A stretch of DNA of 64,000 bases from RGIG7213 sp045652135 (lineage in GTDB: Bacteria > Bacillota > Clostridia > Oscillospirales > CAG-272): assembly GCA_045652135.1 (NCBI GenBank), contig JAZRTS010000031.1, positions 5,106 through 69,105 of the forward strand, written 5' to 3'. The notes beneath the pieces are model-generated. The model did not search any database. It saw only the letters and a list, made by a program, of their open reading frames with translations, and was not told the origin of the DNA. The translations under genes were made by a program, and so were the position numbers. Below, piece after piece: positions 42,537 to 49,890 of this stretch; positions within the stretch are counted from its first letter, which is position 1; each line of letters opens with the position of its first letter.

Positions 42537-42818
42537 TTATTCTTCTGCGTTCTTCATTGCTGCGAAACATTCGCTGCAATATACGGGTCTGTCGTTGCTG
42601 GGCTGGAAGGGAATCTTCGCTTCGCCACCGCACTTAGCGCAAACTGCTGTGTGATATTCTCTGGCGGGCTTGCCTGCGTTCTTTCTTGCATCGCGGCATG
42701 CTTTGCATCTCTGGGGTTCGTTCTGGAAGCCTCTTTCAGCATAGAAAGCCTGCTCACCTGCTGAGAAAATAAACTCCTCGCCGCAGTCCTTACAAACCAA
42801 TTTCTTGTCTTCGTACAT
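42537..42818 (-). CDS. Zinc-ribbon protein (zf-trcl plus CxxC-x17-CxxC)
   Basis: 93 residues with two zinc ribbons. The first: CKDC (9-12) with CKAC after the segment AGEQAFYAERGFQNEPQRC. The second: CAKC then exactly 17 residues then CSEC. This is the architecture of a widespread small zinc-ribbon family in Clostridia, of unknown function, thought to bind nucleic acid or protein. ATG start with GAGG 8 nt upstream. The 110-bp leader holds the tRNA-like sequence at about 42851-42916. Confidence 0.85.
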   Translation of the reverse strand: MYEDKKLVCKDCGEEFIFSAGEQAFYAERGFQNEPQRCKACRDARKNAGKPAREYHTAVCAKCGGEAKIPFQPSNDRPVYCSECFAAMKNAEE

Positions 42819-42850
42819 GATAATACCTCGCTTTGGTAAAAAATATTTTA

Positions 42851-42916
42851 TTTGCCCACGGACGGACTTGCACCGCCACCTTTGAAAATCAACGCTCTGT
42901 TTAAGCTACCGGGACA
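42851..42916 (-). ncRNA. tRNA-like structured leader or decayed tRNA
   Basis: On the minus strand GTCCCGG, TAGCTTAAACAGAGC (D-arm-like, GCTT/GAGC), a short UUGA/UCAA hairpin, GGCGG-TGCAAGT-CCGTC (T-arm-like, one G-U pair) and a CCGTGGGCA end follow in tRNA order. The 5' and 3' ends pair with one bulged base. The anticodon arm has no proper 5-bp stem, the D-loop lacks GG, and the T-loop lacks TTC, so it is not a working tRNA. It sits between the sigma factor stop and the zinc-ribbon start. Confidence 0.35.
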
Positions 42917-42927
42917 TAATGACTTAA

Positions 42928-43488
42928 TTATATGATTTTTCTGAGCTTCGTCTTGGCGCGCGCCATAGCATTAAGCACGGACTTTTCACTGACACTGAGT
43001 ATCGCCGCCGCCTCAGACGTTGCCGCGCCCTTCGCAATAAGCGAAAATACGCTGTATTCGTAATCCGTAAGAGAGGCGCGTATCTTTTTCTGCAAACGCT
43101 CGACTTCTTCTTCCGATATAAGTGTCTCAAGAGGCGTGTCCTCCGTCGGAAGCACCGAGGAGTCGATAAGCTTTTCAAGCGATTCCTCACCAATGCTTGT
43201 CTTCTTTGCGCAGACGCGGCGCAAAAACGACACAAGCCTGTTCTTTATGCAGATCTTCGCGTAAAGGCCGAAGGTCGTGTTTTTTCCCTCTGTATACGAC
43301 ATGACCGCATTGTAAAGCGCAATGCTTGCTTCCTGCATCAGATCGTCGATACCCGCATCCGCGGAGATATCATCGGAATAAAACTGATTTGCAAGAGATG
43401 CCATAAGCGGTGAATACACCTGCAGCAATCTTCCGAAAGCATCACGGTCGCCATGTTTGGCAAGAGTAACGTCTGTGGATTGTTGCAT
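42928..43488 (-). CDS. RNA polymerase sigma-70 family factor (SigH/Spo0H-like)
   Basis: 186 residues: region 2 (AFGRLLQVYSPLMASLANQF, then GIDDLMQEASIALYNAVMSY and FGLYAKICIKNRLVSFLRR) and region 4 (LTDYEYSVFSLIAKGAATSE with helix-turn-helix EAAAILSVSEKSVLNAMARAK). Size and region 2 wording are close to SigH of Firmicutes, which directs stationary-phase and sporulation genes, but other small clostridial sigma factors look alike. ATG start with GGGGAGG 6 nt upstream. Upstream of the zinc-ribbon gene on the same strand. Confidence 0.85.
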   Translation of the reverse strand: MQQSTDVTLAKHGDRDAFGRLLQVYSPLMASLANQFYSDDISADAGIDDLMQEASIALYNAVMSYTEGKNTTFGLYAKICIKNRLVSFLRRVCAKKTSIGEESLEKLIDSSVLPTEDTPLETLISEEEVERLQKKIRASLTDYEYSVFSLIAKGAATSEAAAILSVSEKSVLNAMARAKTKLRKII

Positions 43489-43610
43489 TTTTGCCTCCCC
43501 TTGTGCGCTTGTTTTAGGAAGCGTACGAATTTACTATTTATATTATAGCTCCTTTTTTTAAAAATGTCAATAGAAATTAAAAAAAAATTCACTAAATTCA
43601 CGACAAAATA

Positions 43611-43640
43611 TTGAATATTTGCATTATTGTGTGATAAAAT
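43611..43640 (+). promoter_or_regulatory. Promoter of the DUF4364 gene
   Basis: TTGAAT (43611-43616), 18-nt spacer, TAAAAT (43635-43640), about 42 nt ahead of the TTG start. Confidence 0.5.
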
Positions 43641-43681
43641 CAGTATATCAAGTTAATTTTTGACAAAGGGGCACACATATT

Positions 43682-44203
43682 TTGAAATTAAAAGAACCTG
43701 CAGATATAAAACTTTATATACTCACTCTTATGCTTTATGTAGACTATCCTTTGAGATATTCACAGATAAACGACATAGTGGTACAAGATGAATTCGTAAG
43801 CAATTTTGATTTCATCGACCAATTTGAAGAACTGAAGGAAGCTCAATTCATCAGATGCACCTCACCCGATATGTACGAGATAACGGAAACGGGAGCATTC
43901 ATCGCACGCACTCTGAAGGGGGATATTTCCGGATATATAAGAGAAAACGGTATTCGCCACGCAATACAGCTTTTATCGTTTGAAAAAAGCAAAACGAAAA
44001 TAAAAACGGAGCTTACACCCGGTGAGGGTGACACGGTTGACCTTACGTTGCAGATATTCAGACGCGGTCAGCGTGTTATCTCCGTTACCGTCAATGCCGA
44101 AACTGATTTTCAAGCAAAAAGAATGGAACATTCATTCACCGAAAACTCCGAACATCTTTACAAATTCATATATTCATTTCTGATGGGCGAGGGAGGTTAT
44201 TAA
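43682..44203 (+). CDS. DUF4364 family protein (winged-helix-like regulator)
   Basis: 173 residues matching the clostridial DUF4364 family: an N-terminal winged-helix-like half (DIKLYILTLMLYVDYPLRYS, then DFIDQFEELKEAQFIRC and MYEITETGAFIA) and a beta-rich C-terminal half ending in FTENSEHLYKFIYSFLMGE. The family is cytosolic and probably regulatory. TTG start at 43682, 10 nt behind AAAGGGG; no ATG is available near. Convergent with the peptidoglycan-binding gene, the two stops being 2 bp apart. Confidence 0.85.
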   Translation: MKLKEPADIKLYILTLMLYVDYPLRYSQINDIVVQDEFVSNFDFIDQFEELKEAQFIRCTSPDMYEITETGAFIARTLKGDISGYIRENGIRHAIQLLSFEKSKTKIKTELTPGEGDTVDLTLQIFRRGQRVISVTVNAETDFQAKRMEHSFTENSEHLYKFIYSFLMGEGGY

Positions 44204-44205
44204 CC

Positions 44206-44682
44206 TCACCCCCGTATGTTGCCGCACGTTATCAGGCACTCAAACGCACATCGGAGACATTCTTTATCAAACGTAAACGGTTTTTTGACGTTTACGTTTT
44301 TTTGCGTTCTCAAAACTTTACGGCCAAGCTCCGTTTTGTATATTCTCGGCGCATCTTTGGCATTTTCGTGTAAATACGAGGCAAGCGACAGTATTTCTTC
44401 CTCGTTTTCAAGCGGTGTTTTTTCCTCGATTTGCAAAAGCGAAAGCTCATAAGATGAACAGACTCCCGTTTCGGGTATACCTGTATCCCTTTGCCATTCC
44501 AGAACGGCGCGTTCAACATCACGCGAGTATATTCCATCGCAAAATCCCGAATAATAACCGAGTGTACGCAGAGCCCTTTGTATTGCCTCGACCTCATCCC
44601 CCTCGTATTTTTCGGCAGAAAATGCCGAAGCTGAAAACGTCAGCAATAAAATGATAACGGATATTATTATAAAAAAACGCAT
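44206..44682 (-). CDS. Secreted peptidoglycan-binding domain protein
   Basis: 158 residues: signal peptide (1-23, ending ASAFSA), a PG_binding_1 domain (VEAIQRALRTLGYYSGFCDG, IYSRDVERAVLEWQRDTGIP, about 28-85) and a C-terminal region of unknown fold with Cys residues. No lytic domain is fused. The N-terminal part resembles the binding module of SleB-type cortex enzymes. Start ATG 44682 has GGGAG about 6 nt upstream; 19 extra upstream codons are open but lack a site and would bury the signal peptide. Confidence 0.82.
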   Translation of the reverse strand: MRFFIIISVIILLLTFSASAFSAEKYEGDEVEAIQRALRTLGYYSGFCDGIYSRDVERAVLEWQRDTGIPETGVCSSYELSLLQIEEKTPLENEEEILSLASYLHENAKDAPRIYKTELGRKVLRTQKNVNVKKPFTFDKECLRCAFECLITCGNIRG

Positions 44683-44817
44683 AGTATACTCCCGAAACAT
44701 AATATTTAAAAAGCACGGTGCTTGATAAAATGAACGCAATTTTTATTATTTTGCATCGCTTTAATTATTATCTTCAAAAAATACACAAAAATCCCTCATC
44801 TTTTTTTGAATTATATG

Positions 44818-44846
44818 GTGACAAATCAAAAAAACTATGGTATAAT
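44818..44846 (+). promoter_or_regulatory. Promoter of the DUF1934-glycosidase operon
   Basis: GTGACA (44818-44823), 17-nt spacer, TGGTATAAT with perfect -10 (44841-44846) and TGn extension. 30 nt before the start codon. Confidence 0.75.
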
Positions 44847-44876
44847 TATAATGAATTATTATAGCGAAGGTAAAAT

Positions 44877-45335
44877 ATGAAGAAAAACGTATCAATCGAT
44901 ATCGTATCGAAGCAATTCAAGCTTGAAGGAGATTTCTTCTCTCCGCAGAACGAAGACGAAAAGGAAGAAAAAATAGAAATATCGACCGAGGGTGTTTTAT
45001 CCCTTGAAAACGGTAAGCTCGCAGTAAGCTATGACGAAACTGAGCTTACGGGAATGGACGGTGCGCACACGGTGCTTGAATTCAGTACCGACGAGCCTGA
45101 CACCGTTACGATGACAAGAAGCGGCTCAGCTTCAACATCAATGATATTTAAGGAAAATTCACGCTGTATGTCAACGTACGAAACGGGTGTGTTCCCGCTT
45201 GAAATGTGCATCACGACAAAAAGCGTTGAAAACTCCCTTGATATAGACGGCGGTAAAATAATAATCGACTACACCGTGGAAATACACGGGGTATGTATGG
45301 AAAGAACGTATCTTACCGTCACAGTAACAGTATAA
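44877..45335 (+). CDS. DUF1934 family protein
   Basis: 152 residues, a single beta-barrel domain of the DUF1934 (YwiB-like, calycin-type) family: alternating strands with the usual YETG..PLEMCI.T segment near 105 and a long C-terminal strand EIHGVCMERTYLTVTV. Cytosolic, function unknown in the family. ATG start with GAAGG upstream. First gene of a probable operon with the glycosidase 34 bp downstream. Confidence 0.85.
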   Translation: MKKNVSIDIVSKQFKLEGDFFSPQNEDEKEEKIEISTEGVLSLENGKLAVSYDETELTGMDGAHTVLEFSTDEPDTVTMTRSGSASTSMIFKENSRCMSTYETGVFPLEMCITTKSVENSLDIDGGKIIIDYTVEIHGVCMERTYLTVTVTV

Positions 45336-45369
45336 AAACAACAGAAAATAAATTAAGAGGTAATGTGAA

Positions 45370-48300
45370 ATGTCGAAAATTTATGATGATTTTAAATCAC
45401 CCGGCGTCTATTACAGAGGCAAGCCGTTCTGGTCTTGGAACGGAAAGCTTGAAAAAGATGAGCTTCTGCGTCAGGTAGACGTGCTGAAAGAAATGGGCTT
45501 CGGCGGTTACTTTATGCACTCAAGAACAGGTCTTGTTACCGAATATCTCGGTGAGGAATGGTTCGAGCTTGTCAACGCCGTCGCTGATAAGGGCGAAAAG
45601 CTTGGTCTTGAAAACTGGCTTTATGACGAGGACAGATGGCCCTCGGGTACTGCGGGCGGTTTTGTTACGATGAACCCCGAATATTCCGCAAGCTATTTGA
45701 GATGCGAAACAACAGACGGACGTGATTTTGAGTTTTCCGATGGGGATATCATCGCATTTTCCTGCGATATGCTTCCCGAAAAAAGCGAATTTGCATTTAC
45801 AAACGATAAGGTTATAACAAAAGACACACCCAAGTCCGAATACGAAGGTAAGACGGTGCTTTCCTTCTCCGTTGAAAAGGCGGCAAAGGGCAGCTTCTAC
45901 AACGGCTATACATACGTTGACACGATGAATCCCGAAGCTATACGCAGATTTATCGATTTGACACACGAAAAGTATGCCGACAAGTGCGGTAAGCGTATCG
46001 GCACATCGGTTTGCGGTATTTTTACAGATGAGCCCCACCGTGGCGCTGTTATGTGCGGATTTTCCACGGGAAGCTCAAAGAAGCCCTCGTGGGTAACCCC
46101 CTACACACCCAAGCTTTTTGAAAAGTTCACGGAAAAATACGGCTACGACCTCAAAGAACGTCTTCCCGACCTCTTTTTACAGCGTGACGGCGAGAAGATG
46201 AGCCAGGTAAAATGGCACTATATGGATCTGGCAGAGGACCTTTTCCTGAAATCCTTTGCAGTTCAGATAAACGACTGGTGTAATGACCACAATATGCAGC
46301 TTACAGGCCACGTTCTCCACGAAGATACATTCACAACACAGGCTTGTATGATAGGCTCTATCATGCGTTTCTATGAACACATGGCAGTTCCCGGCGTTGA
46401 CGTTCTTTCCGAGGGCAACAGAGGCTATTGGATAGTAAAGCAGCTTTCATCCGTTGCACGTCAGACGGGCAAAACAAGAATGCTTTCCGAGCTTTACGGC
46501 TGTTCAGGCTGGCAGATGGACTTCGAAAGCCACAAGTGGACGGGCGGATGGCAGGCTCTGTTCGGTATCAACCTGCGTTGCCACCACCTTTCATGGTACT
46601 CAATGCAGGGTGAGGCAAAGCGTGACTACCCCGCAAGTATTCTTCATCAGTCCGCATGGTACAAGGATTACCCCGTTGTTGAGGACTTCTTCTCAAGACT
46701 TCACGTTGTTCTCGGCGCAGGTAAGCCTATATGCGACACGCTCGTTATCAACCCCGTTGAAAGCACGTTCGGACTTATTCATCCCGGCTGGAGCATAAAG
46801 CTCGGCACAAACAATAAGGACGTTGCATATATCGAAAATATGTACTTCACACAGTTCCATTGGCTCTCCGGCGCAAAGCTTGACTTTGACTACGGCGACG
46901 AGGAAATGATGAGCAGACTTGCATCCGTTGTAATTGAAGACGGCACACCCTACATCAAGTTCGGTGAAATGAAGTACAAGAGCGTTGTTGTAAGCGGTAT
47001 GTACACAATGCGCTCCACAACTCTGGGTATTCTCCGTGAGTTTGCAAATGCAGGCGGTAAGGTAATCCTTGCAGGCTTTGCGCCCGATTATATCGATGCG
47101 CTGAAGTCCGATGCGTTTGACAAGCTTGAAAACATCGAAAGAATTCCGTTTGAGGGCACTGCGCTCGTTAAGGCAATAAAGGCGGCAAACGGCTTCACGG
47201 CATCCGTTAAGAACGCAATGGGCGATGAGCTTACAGACGTTTACTGTCAGTGTAGATGCGACGGCGATGACACATACGTTGTATTTATGAATATGAATAA
47301 GACCGTTTCCTACTACAACTGCACGGTTGAGATAAACCGCGACGGTGACTGTGAGGAATGGTTCGCGCTTGACGGTACAAAGGCACTCGTTAAGTCGAGC
47401 GAAAACGGCAAGATAACATTTGTTACCGACTTCTATGCCGCAGGCGAACACGTATACAGAGTATGCAAGAAGTCCGACCTTGCACCCGTAAAGGCACTTA
47501 CAGAGGTCGCATCATATCCTCTCGGCGAGGAATTTGACATTGAGCTTTCCGAGGACAACGTACTCGTTCTCGACTTTGCTGACCTTGAGGTTGACGGCAA
47601 GAAGCTTGCTGAAAATCTTGAAGTTCTCAAGGCTGACCAGCTCGTTCGTGATACGTACGGCCTTGCTCACCGCGGCGGTGAAATGATCCAGCCTTGGTTC
47701 TTAGGTCTTCAGGAGCAGAAGAAGCACGGCAGAGTTGCCCTTGAATACAGCTTCTTTGCTGAATATATCCCCGAAAAATTCGATTTCGTATGCGAAACAC
47801 CCAACCTCTGGACGGTTACAATAAACGGCGAAAAGATGACGGCTGAGGAAACGGGCAGATGGATAGACGAAGCATTCCACAAGTTCACACTTGAAGGAAG
47901 CGCTCTGAAGCTTGGCAAAAACACCGTCCGTCTTGAAGCAGACTTCTACGAAACACTCAATATCGAGGCTGTTTATATCGTCGGTGACTTCGGTGTTTCC
48001 GTACACCACAGCGACAAGACGATGATAAAGCCCGTAACACACGTGTTCCACGGCGACATCGCAAAGCAGGGACTTCCTTTCTACTCGGGCGCTGTAACAT
48101 ACAAGACAAATATCTCGTTCAACCCCGGCGACCGTGTATTCGTACGCTTGCCCGACTTTGAAGCGGCAGTTGTCAAGGTTTCCGCAAACGGCGCTGAGCC
48201 GAAGGCGATCGCTTGGCAGCCGTACGAAGCGGAAATTACCGACATGCTTAACGCAGGTAACAACACACTTTGCCTTGAATACGTGCTTACACGCCGTAAC

Positions 48301-48447
48301 ACATTCGGACCGCTTCACTCCAAGCCTGCAAGACACGGTGCATACGGCCCCGAAACGTTCTTGCTCAGAGGCGACAGCTGGACAGATGATTATATCTTCT
48401 TGCCCGAAGGTATGACGGCAGTTCCCGAAATAATCATCAAGAACTGA
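45370..48447 (+). CDS. GH106-like glycosyl hydrolase (alpha-L-rhamnosidase-like)
   Basis: 1025 residues without a signal peptide, so intracellular. The N-terminus PFWSWNGKLEKDELLRQVDV and MGFGGYFMHSRTGL, the CGIFTDEPH segment, and the WMxG-type central region match large clostridial glycosyl hydrolases grouped with GH106. The middle is a TIM-barrel, the C-terminal third beta-sandwich domains (LEYSFFAEYIPEKFDFVCET onward) with a last GH2-like module (NAGNNTLCLEYVLTRRNTFG). It would cleave terminal rhamnose or a similar sugar from imported oligosaccharides. Its stop overlaps the next start by one base. Codon use is notably regular and G/C-ending. Confidence 0.8.
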   Translation: MSKIYDDFKSPGVYYRGKPFWSWNGKLEKDELLRQVDVLKEMGFGGYFMHSRTGLVTEYLGEEWFELVNAVADKGEKLGLENWLYDEDRWPSGTAGGFVTMNPEYSASYLRCETTDGRDFEFSDGDIIAFSCDMLPEKSEFAFTNDKVITKDTPKSEYEGKTVLSFSVEKAAKGSFYNGYTYVDTMNPEAIRRFIDLTHEKYADKCGKRIGTSVCGIFTDEPHRGAVMCGFSTGSSKKPSWVTPYTPKLFEKFTEKYGYDLKERLPDLFLQRDGEKMSQVKWHYMDLAEDLFLKSFAVQINDWCNDHNMQLTGHVLHEDTFTTQACMIGSIMRFYEHMAVPGVDVLSEGNRGYWIVKQLSSVARQTGKTRMLSELYGCSGWQMDFESHKWTGGWQALFGINLRCHHLSWYSMQGEAKRDYPASILHQSAWYKDYPVVEDFFSRLHVVLGAGKPICDTLVINPVESTFGLIHPGWSIKLGTNNKDVAYIENMYFTQFHWLSGAKLDFDYGDEEMMSRLASVVIEDGTPYIKFGEMKYKSVVVSGMYTMRSTTLGILREFANAGGKVILAGFAPDYIDALKSDAFDKLENIERIPFEGTALVKAIKAANGFTASVKNAMGDELTDVYCQCRCDGDDTYVVFMNMNKTVSYYNCTVEINRDGDCEEWFALDGTKALVKSSENGKITFVTDFYAAGEHVYRVCKKSDLAPVKALTEVASYPLGEEFDIELSEDNVLVLDFADLEVDGKKLAENLEVLKADQLVRDTYGLAHRGGEMIQPWFLGLQEQKKHGRVALEYSFFAEYIPEKFDFVCETPNLWTVTINGEKMTAEETGRWIDEAFHKFTLEGSALKLGKNTVRLEADFYETLNIEAVYIVGDFGVSVHHSDKTMIKPVTHVFHGDIAKQGLPFYSGAVTYKTNISFNPGDRVFVRLPDFEAAVVKVSANGAEPKAIAWQPYEAEITDMLNAGNNTLCLEYVLTRRNTFGPLHSKPARHGAYGPETFLLRGDSWTDDYIFLPEGMTAVPEIIIKN

Positions 48448-49664
48448 TGAAACAGCTTGTATTCCGTATTTGCGGATTCCTTCTGTTTGCAACAATACTT
48501 ATAGCGGCTATCGTAACTTCCCTCGGTGAAAACGGGGGAAGTTATTCCGATATGGCGGAAATGTTACAGGGTGAGCCTGCTGTAAGGTCAGGGGCGGTAT
48601 ACTACAACAGACTGACGAAAAAACAGCAGTATATATACGATGCTATCGTAAAGTCGGCTGAAAATCTTGAATACACGACGGAGCAAATGCCGTTTGTGGC
48701 AGAAGAAACGGACGTTACAGCGGCATCAAATGCAATTTTGAACGACCTGCCGGAATACTTTTATATCGATACTGACGGTTTTTCCCTCGGTGAATATAAA
48801 TACACAGAAATAATTTCCGAGGAGGAAACAAAAGAAGTATCGGGGCAAAGCATAATCGACGAAAAATATACGTGTCTTATGATACCGTATACGGAAACGC
48901 TTGATGAGCTGAAGCTGAAAAGAACAAGGCTGAGTGCGGCAATTTCAAAGGCGCAGTCGCTTGTGTCGGAGCTTGAAAATGACCTTGAAAAGCAGACAGC
49001 GCTGCACGATTACATCATCAGCATTTGCGAAAAATCGCAAAGCGGGGCATATTCCTCAAACGTCTACGGCGCACTCGTTGAGGGTGAGGCGAATTCGGAG
49101 GGCTACCACAAGGCATTCAAGCTTCTCTTGAACCGCGCGGGGATAATTTCCCACCTCGTTTACGGTGAGGTCGGCGGCACTCGATCCGTCTGGTGTACGG
49201 TGCTTATAGGCGATAAATATTACAACACCGACGTTTACGAGGATGACCTTGACAAACAGTTTGACGATGAAAGCTTCCGCGGAGCCGTCACACACGCATA
49301 TATGAACATTTCCGATGAGGCAATCGGCGTAACACACAAAAACAAGAGCGATGAGCTTCCGAAATGCACCGACGGCGAAACGTATTATACGGCAAATAAG
49401 CTCGTTTGCGCAAACGAGGGAATGACGGAAAAGCTTATTTCCGAAAAGCTTTCCGACCTTGTCAAGTACAAAAGGCGCACAATTGAGCTGTACTGCACGT
49501 ACGATGTTACCGAAAGTGACGTTGAAACGTATGTTTTCAGACAGTTTGAGCTGCTTTATCCCGACTACACGTGCGAATGTAAAATGATAAAGCCGAAGGC
49601 TTCCTTTGATGCGTATACGCTTATCATCAACTATCTGCCGAAAACACAGGAAAACGCAAAGTAA
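48447..49664 (+). CDS. Transglutaminase-like domain protein with catalytic residues lost
   Basis: 405 residues with an N-terminal membrane helix (8-26), an extracytoplasmic helical part and a transglutaminase-like core (TALHDYIISICEKS, GYHKAFKLLLNRAGI, GDKYYNTDVYEDD). In active members the core reads GVCxGY and a His-Trp-Asn strand; here the Cys is Ser in ANSEGYHKAF (about 217) and the His strand reads RSVWCTVLI, so only the Asp of the triad remains. A C-terminal domain of about 100 residues is unrecognised. The ATG overlaps the GH106-like stop by one base, so co-expression is clear. A cell-surface binding role is more likely than catalysis. Confidence 0.78.
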   Translation: MKQLVFRICGFLLFATILIAAIVTSLGENGGSYSDMAEMLQGEPAVRSGAVYYNRLTKKQQYIYDAIVKSAENLEYTTEQMPFVAEETDVTAASNAILNDLPEYFYIDTDGFSLGEYKYTEIISEEETKEVSGQSIIDEKYTCLMIPYTETLDELKLKRTRLSAAISKAQSLVSELENDLEKQTALHDYIISICEKSQSGAYSSNVYGALVEGEANSEGYHKAFKLLLNRAGIISHLVYGEVGGTRSVWCTVLIGDKYYNTDVYEDDLDKQFDDESFRGAVTHAYMNISDEAIGVTHKNKSDELPKCTDGETYYTANKLVCANEGMTEKLISEKLSDLVKYKRRTIELYCTYDVTESDVETYVFRQFELLYPDYTCECKMIKPKASFDAYTLIINYLPKTQENAK

Positions 49665-49753
49665 CATATAAAAATCATTTTATTTTCACAAAATCATCAT
49701 AATTAAGGGGTATAATCGTTACAGTGGTAACGGTCGTACCCTTTTTTGAATGA

Positions 49754-49841
49754 AATGCCTTCGGCATTAAATGCGGCACAGCCGCCCAAAATGCTTGTGT
49801 CGGCACAAGCATGAAATGATATTCGTTTGACAACGAATATC
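49754..49841. repeat. Array of four short hairpins
   Basis: Consecutive perfect palindromes AATGCC/GGCATT, GCGGC/GCCGC, ATGCTTGTG/CACAAGCAT and GATATTCGTT/AACGAATATC, separated by short aaatg-type joints, in the 226 bp between the transglutaminase-like and Cthe_2159-like genes. Each stem differs in sequence but the spacer is alike, the pattern of palindromic unit arrays seen in Clostridia. Not a CRISPR: there is no repeat longer than the joints. Confidence 0.7.
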
Positions 49842-49890
49842 GTGATTTAAGGAATAAAATAATTTATTAATTATTATTACGGAGTAAAAT

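Noticed and set aside
42851..42916. Functional tRNA gene, or pistol-type ribozyme
   Set aside because: The anticodon stem is missing and the D- and T-loops lack key bases. AGCGTTGAT and GGTGCAA recall pieces of pistol ribozymes, but the required pseudoknot pairing was not found.
46693..48495. Long minus-strand frames opposite the GH106-like gene
   Set aside because: They are antisense products of the regular codon use of the glycosidase gene; no ribosome sites or domains.
49754..49841. CRISPR array
   Set aside because: The units are unlike palindromes without a constant repeat or spacers of even length, and no cas gene is present.
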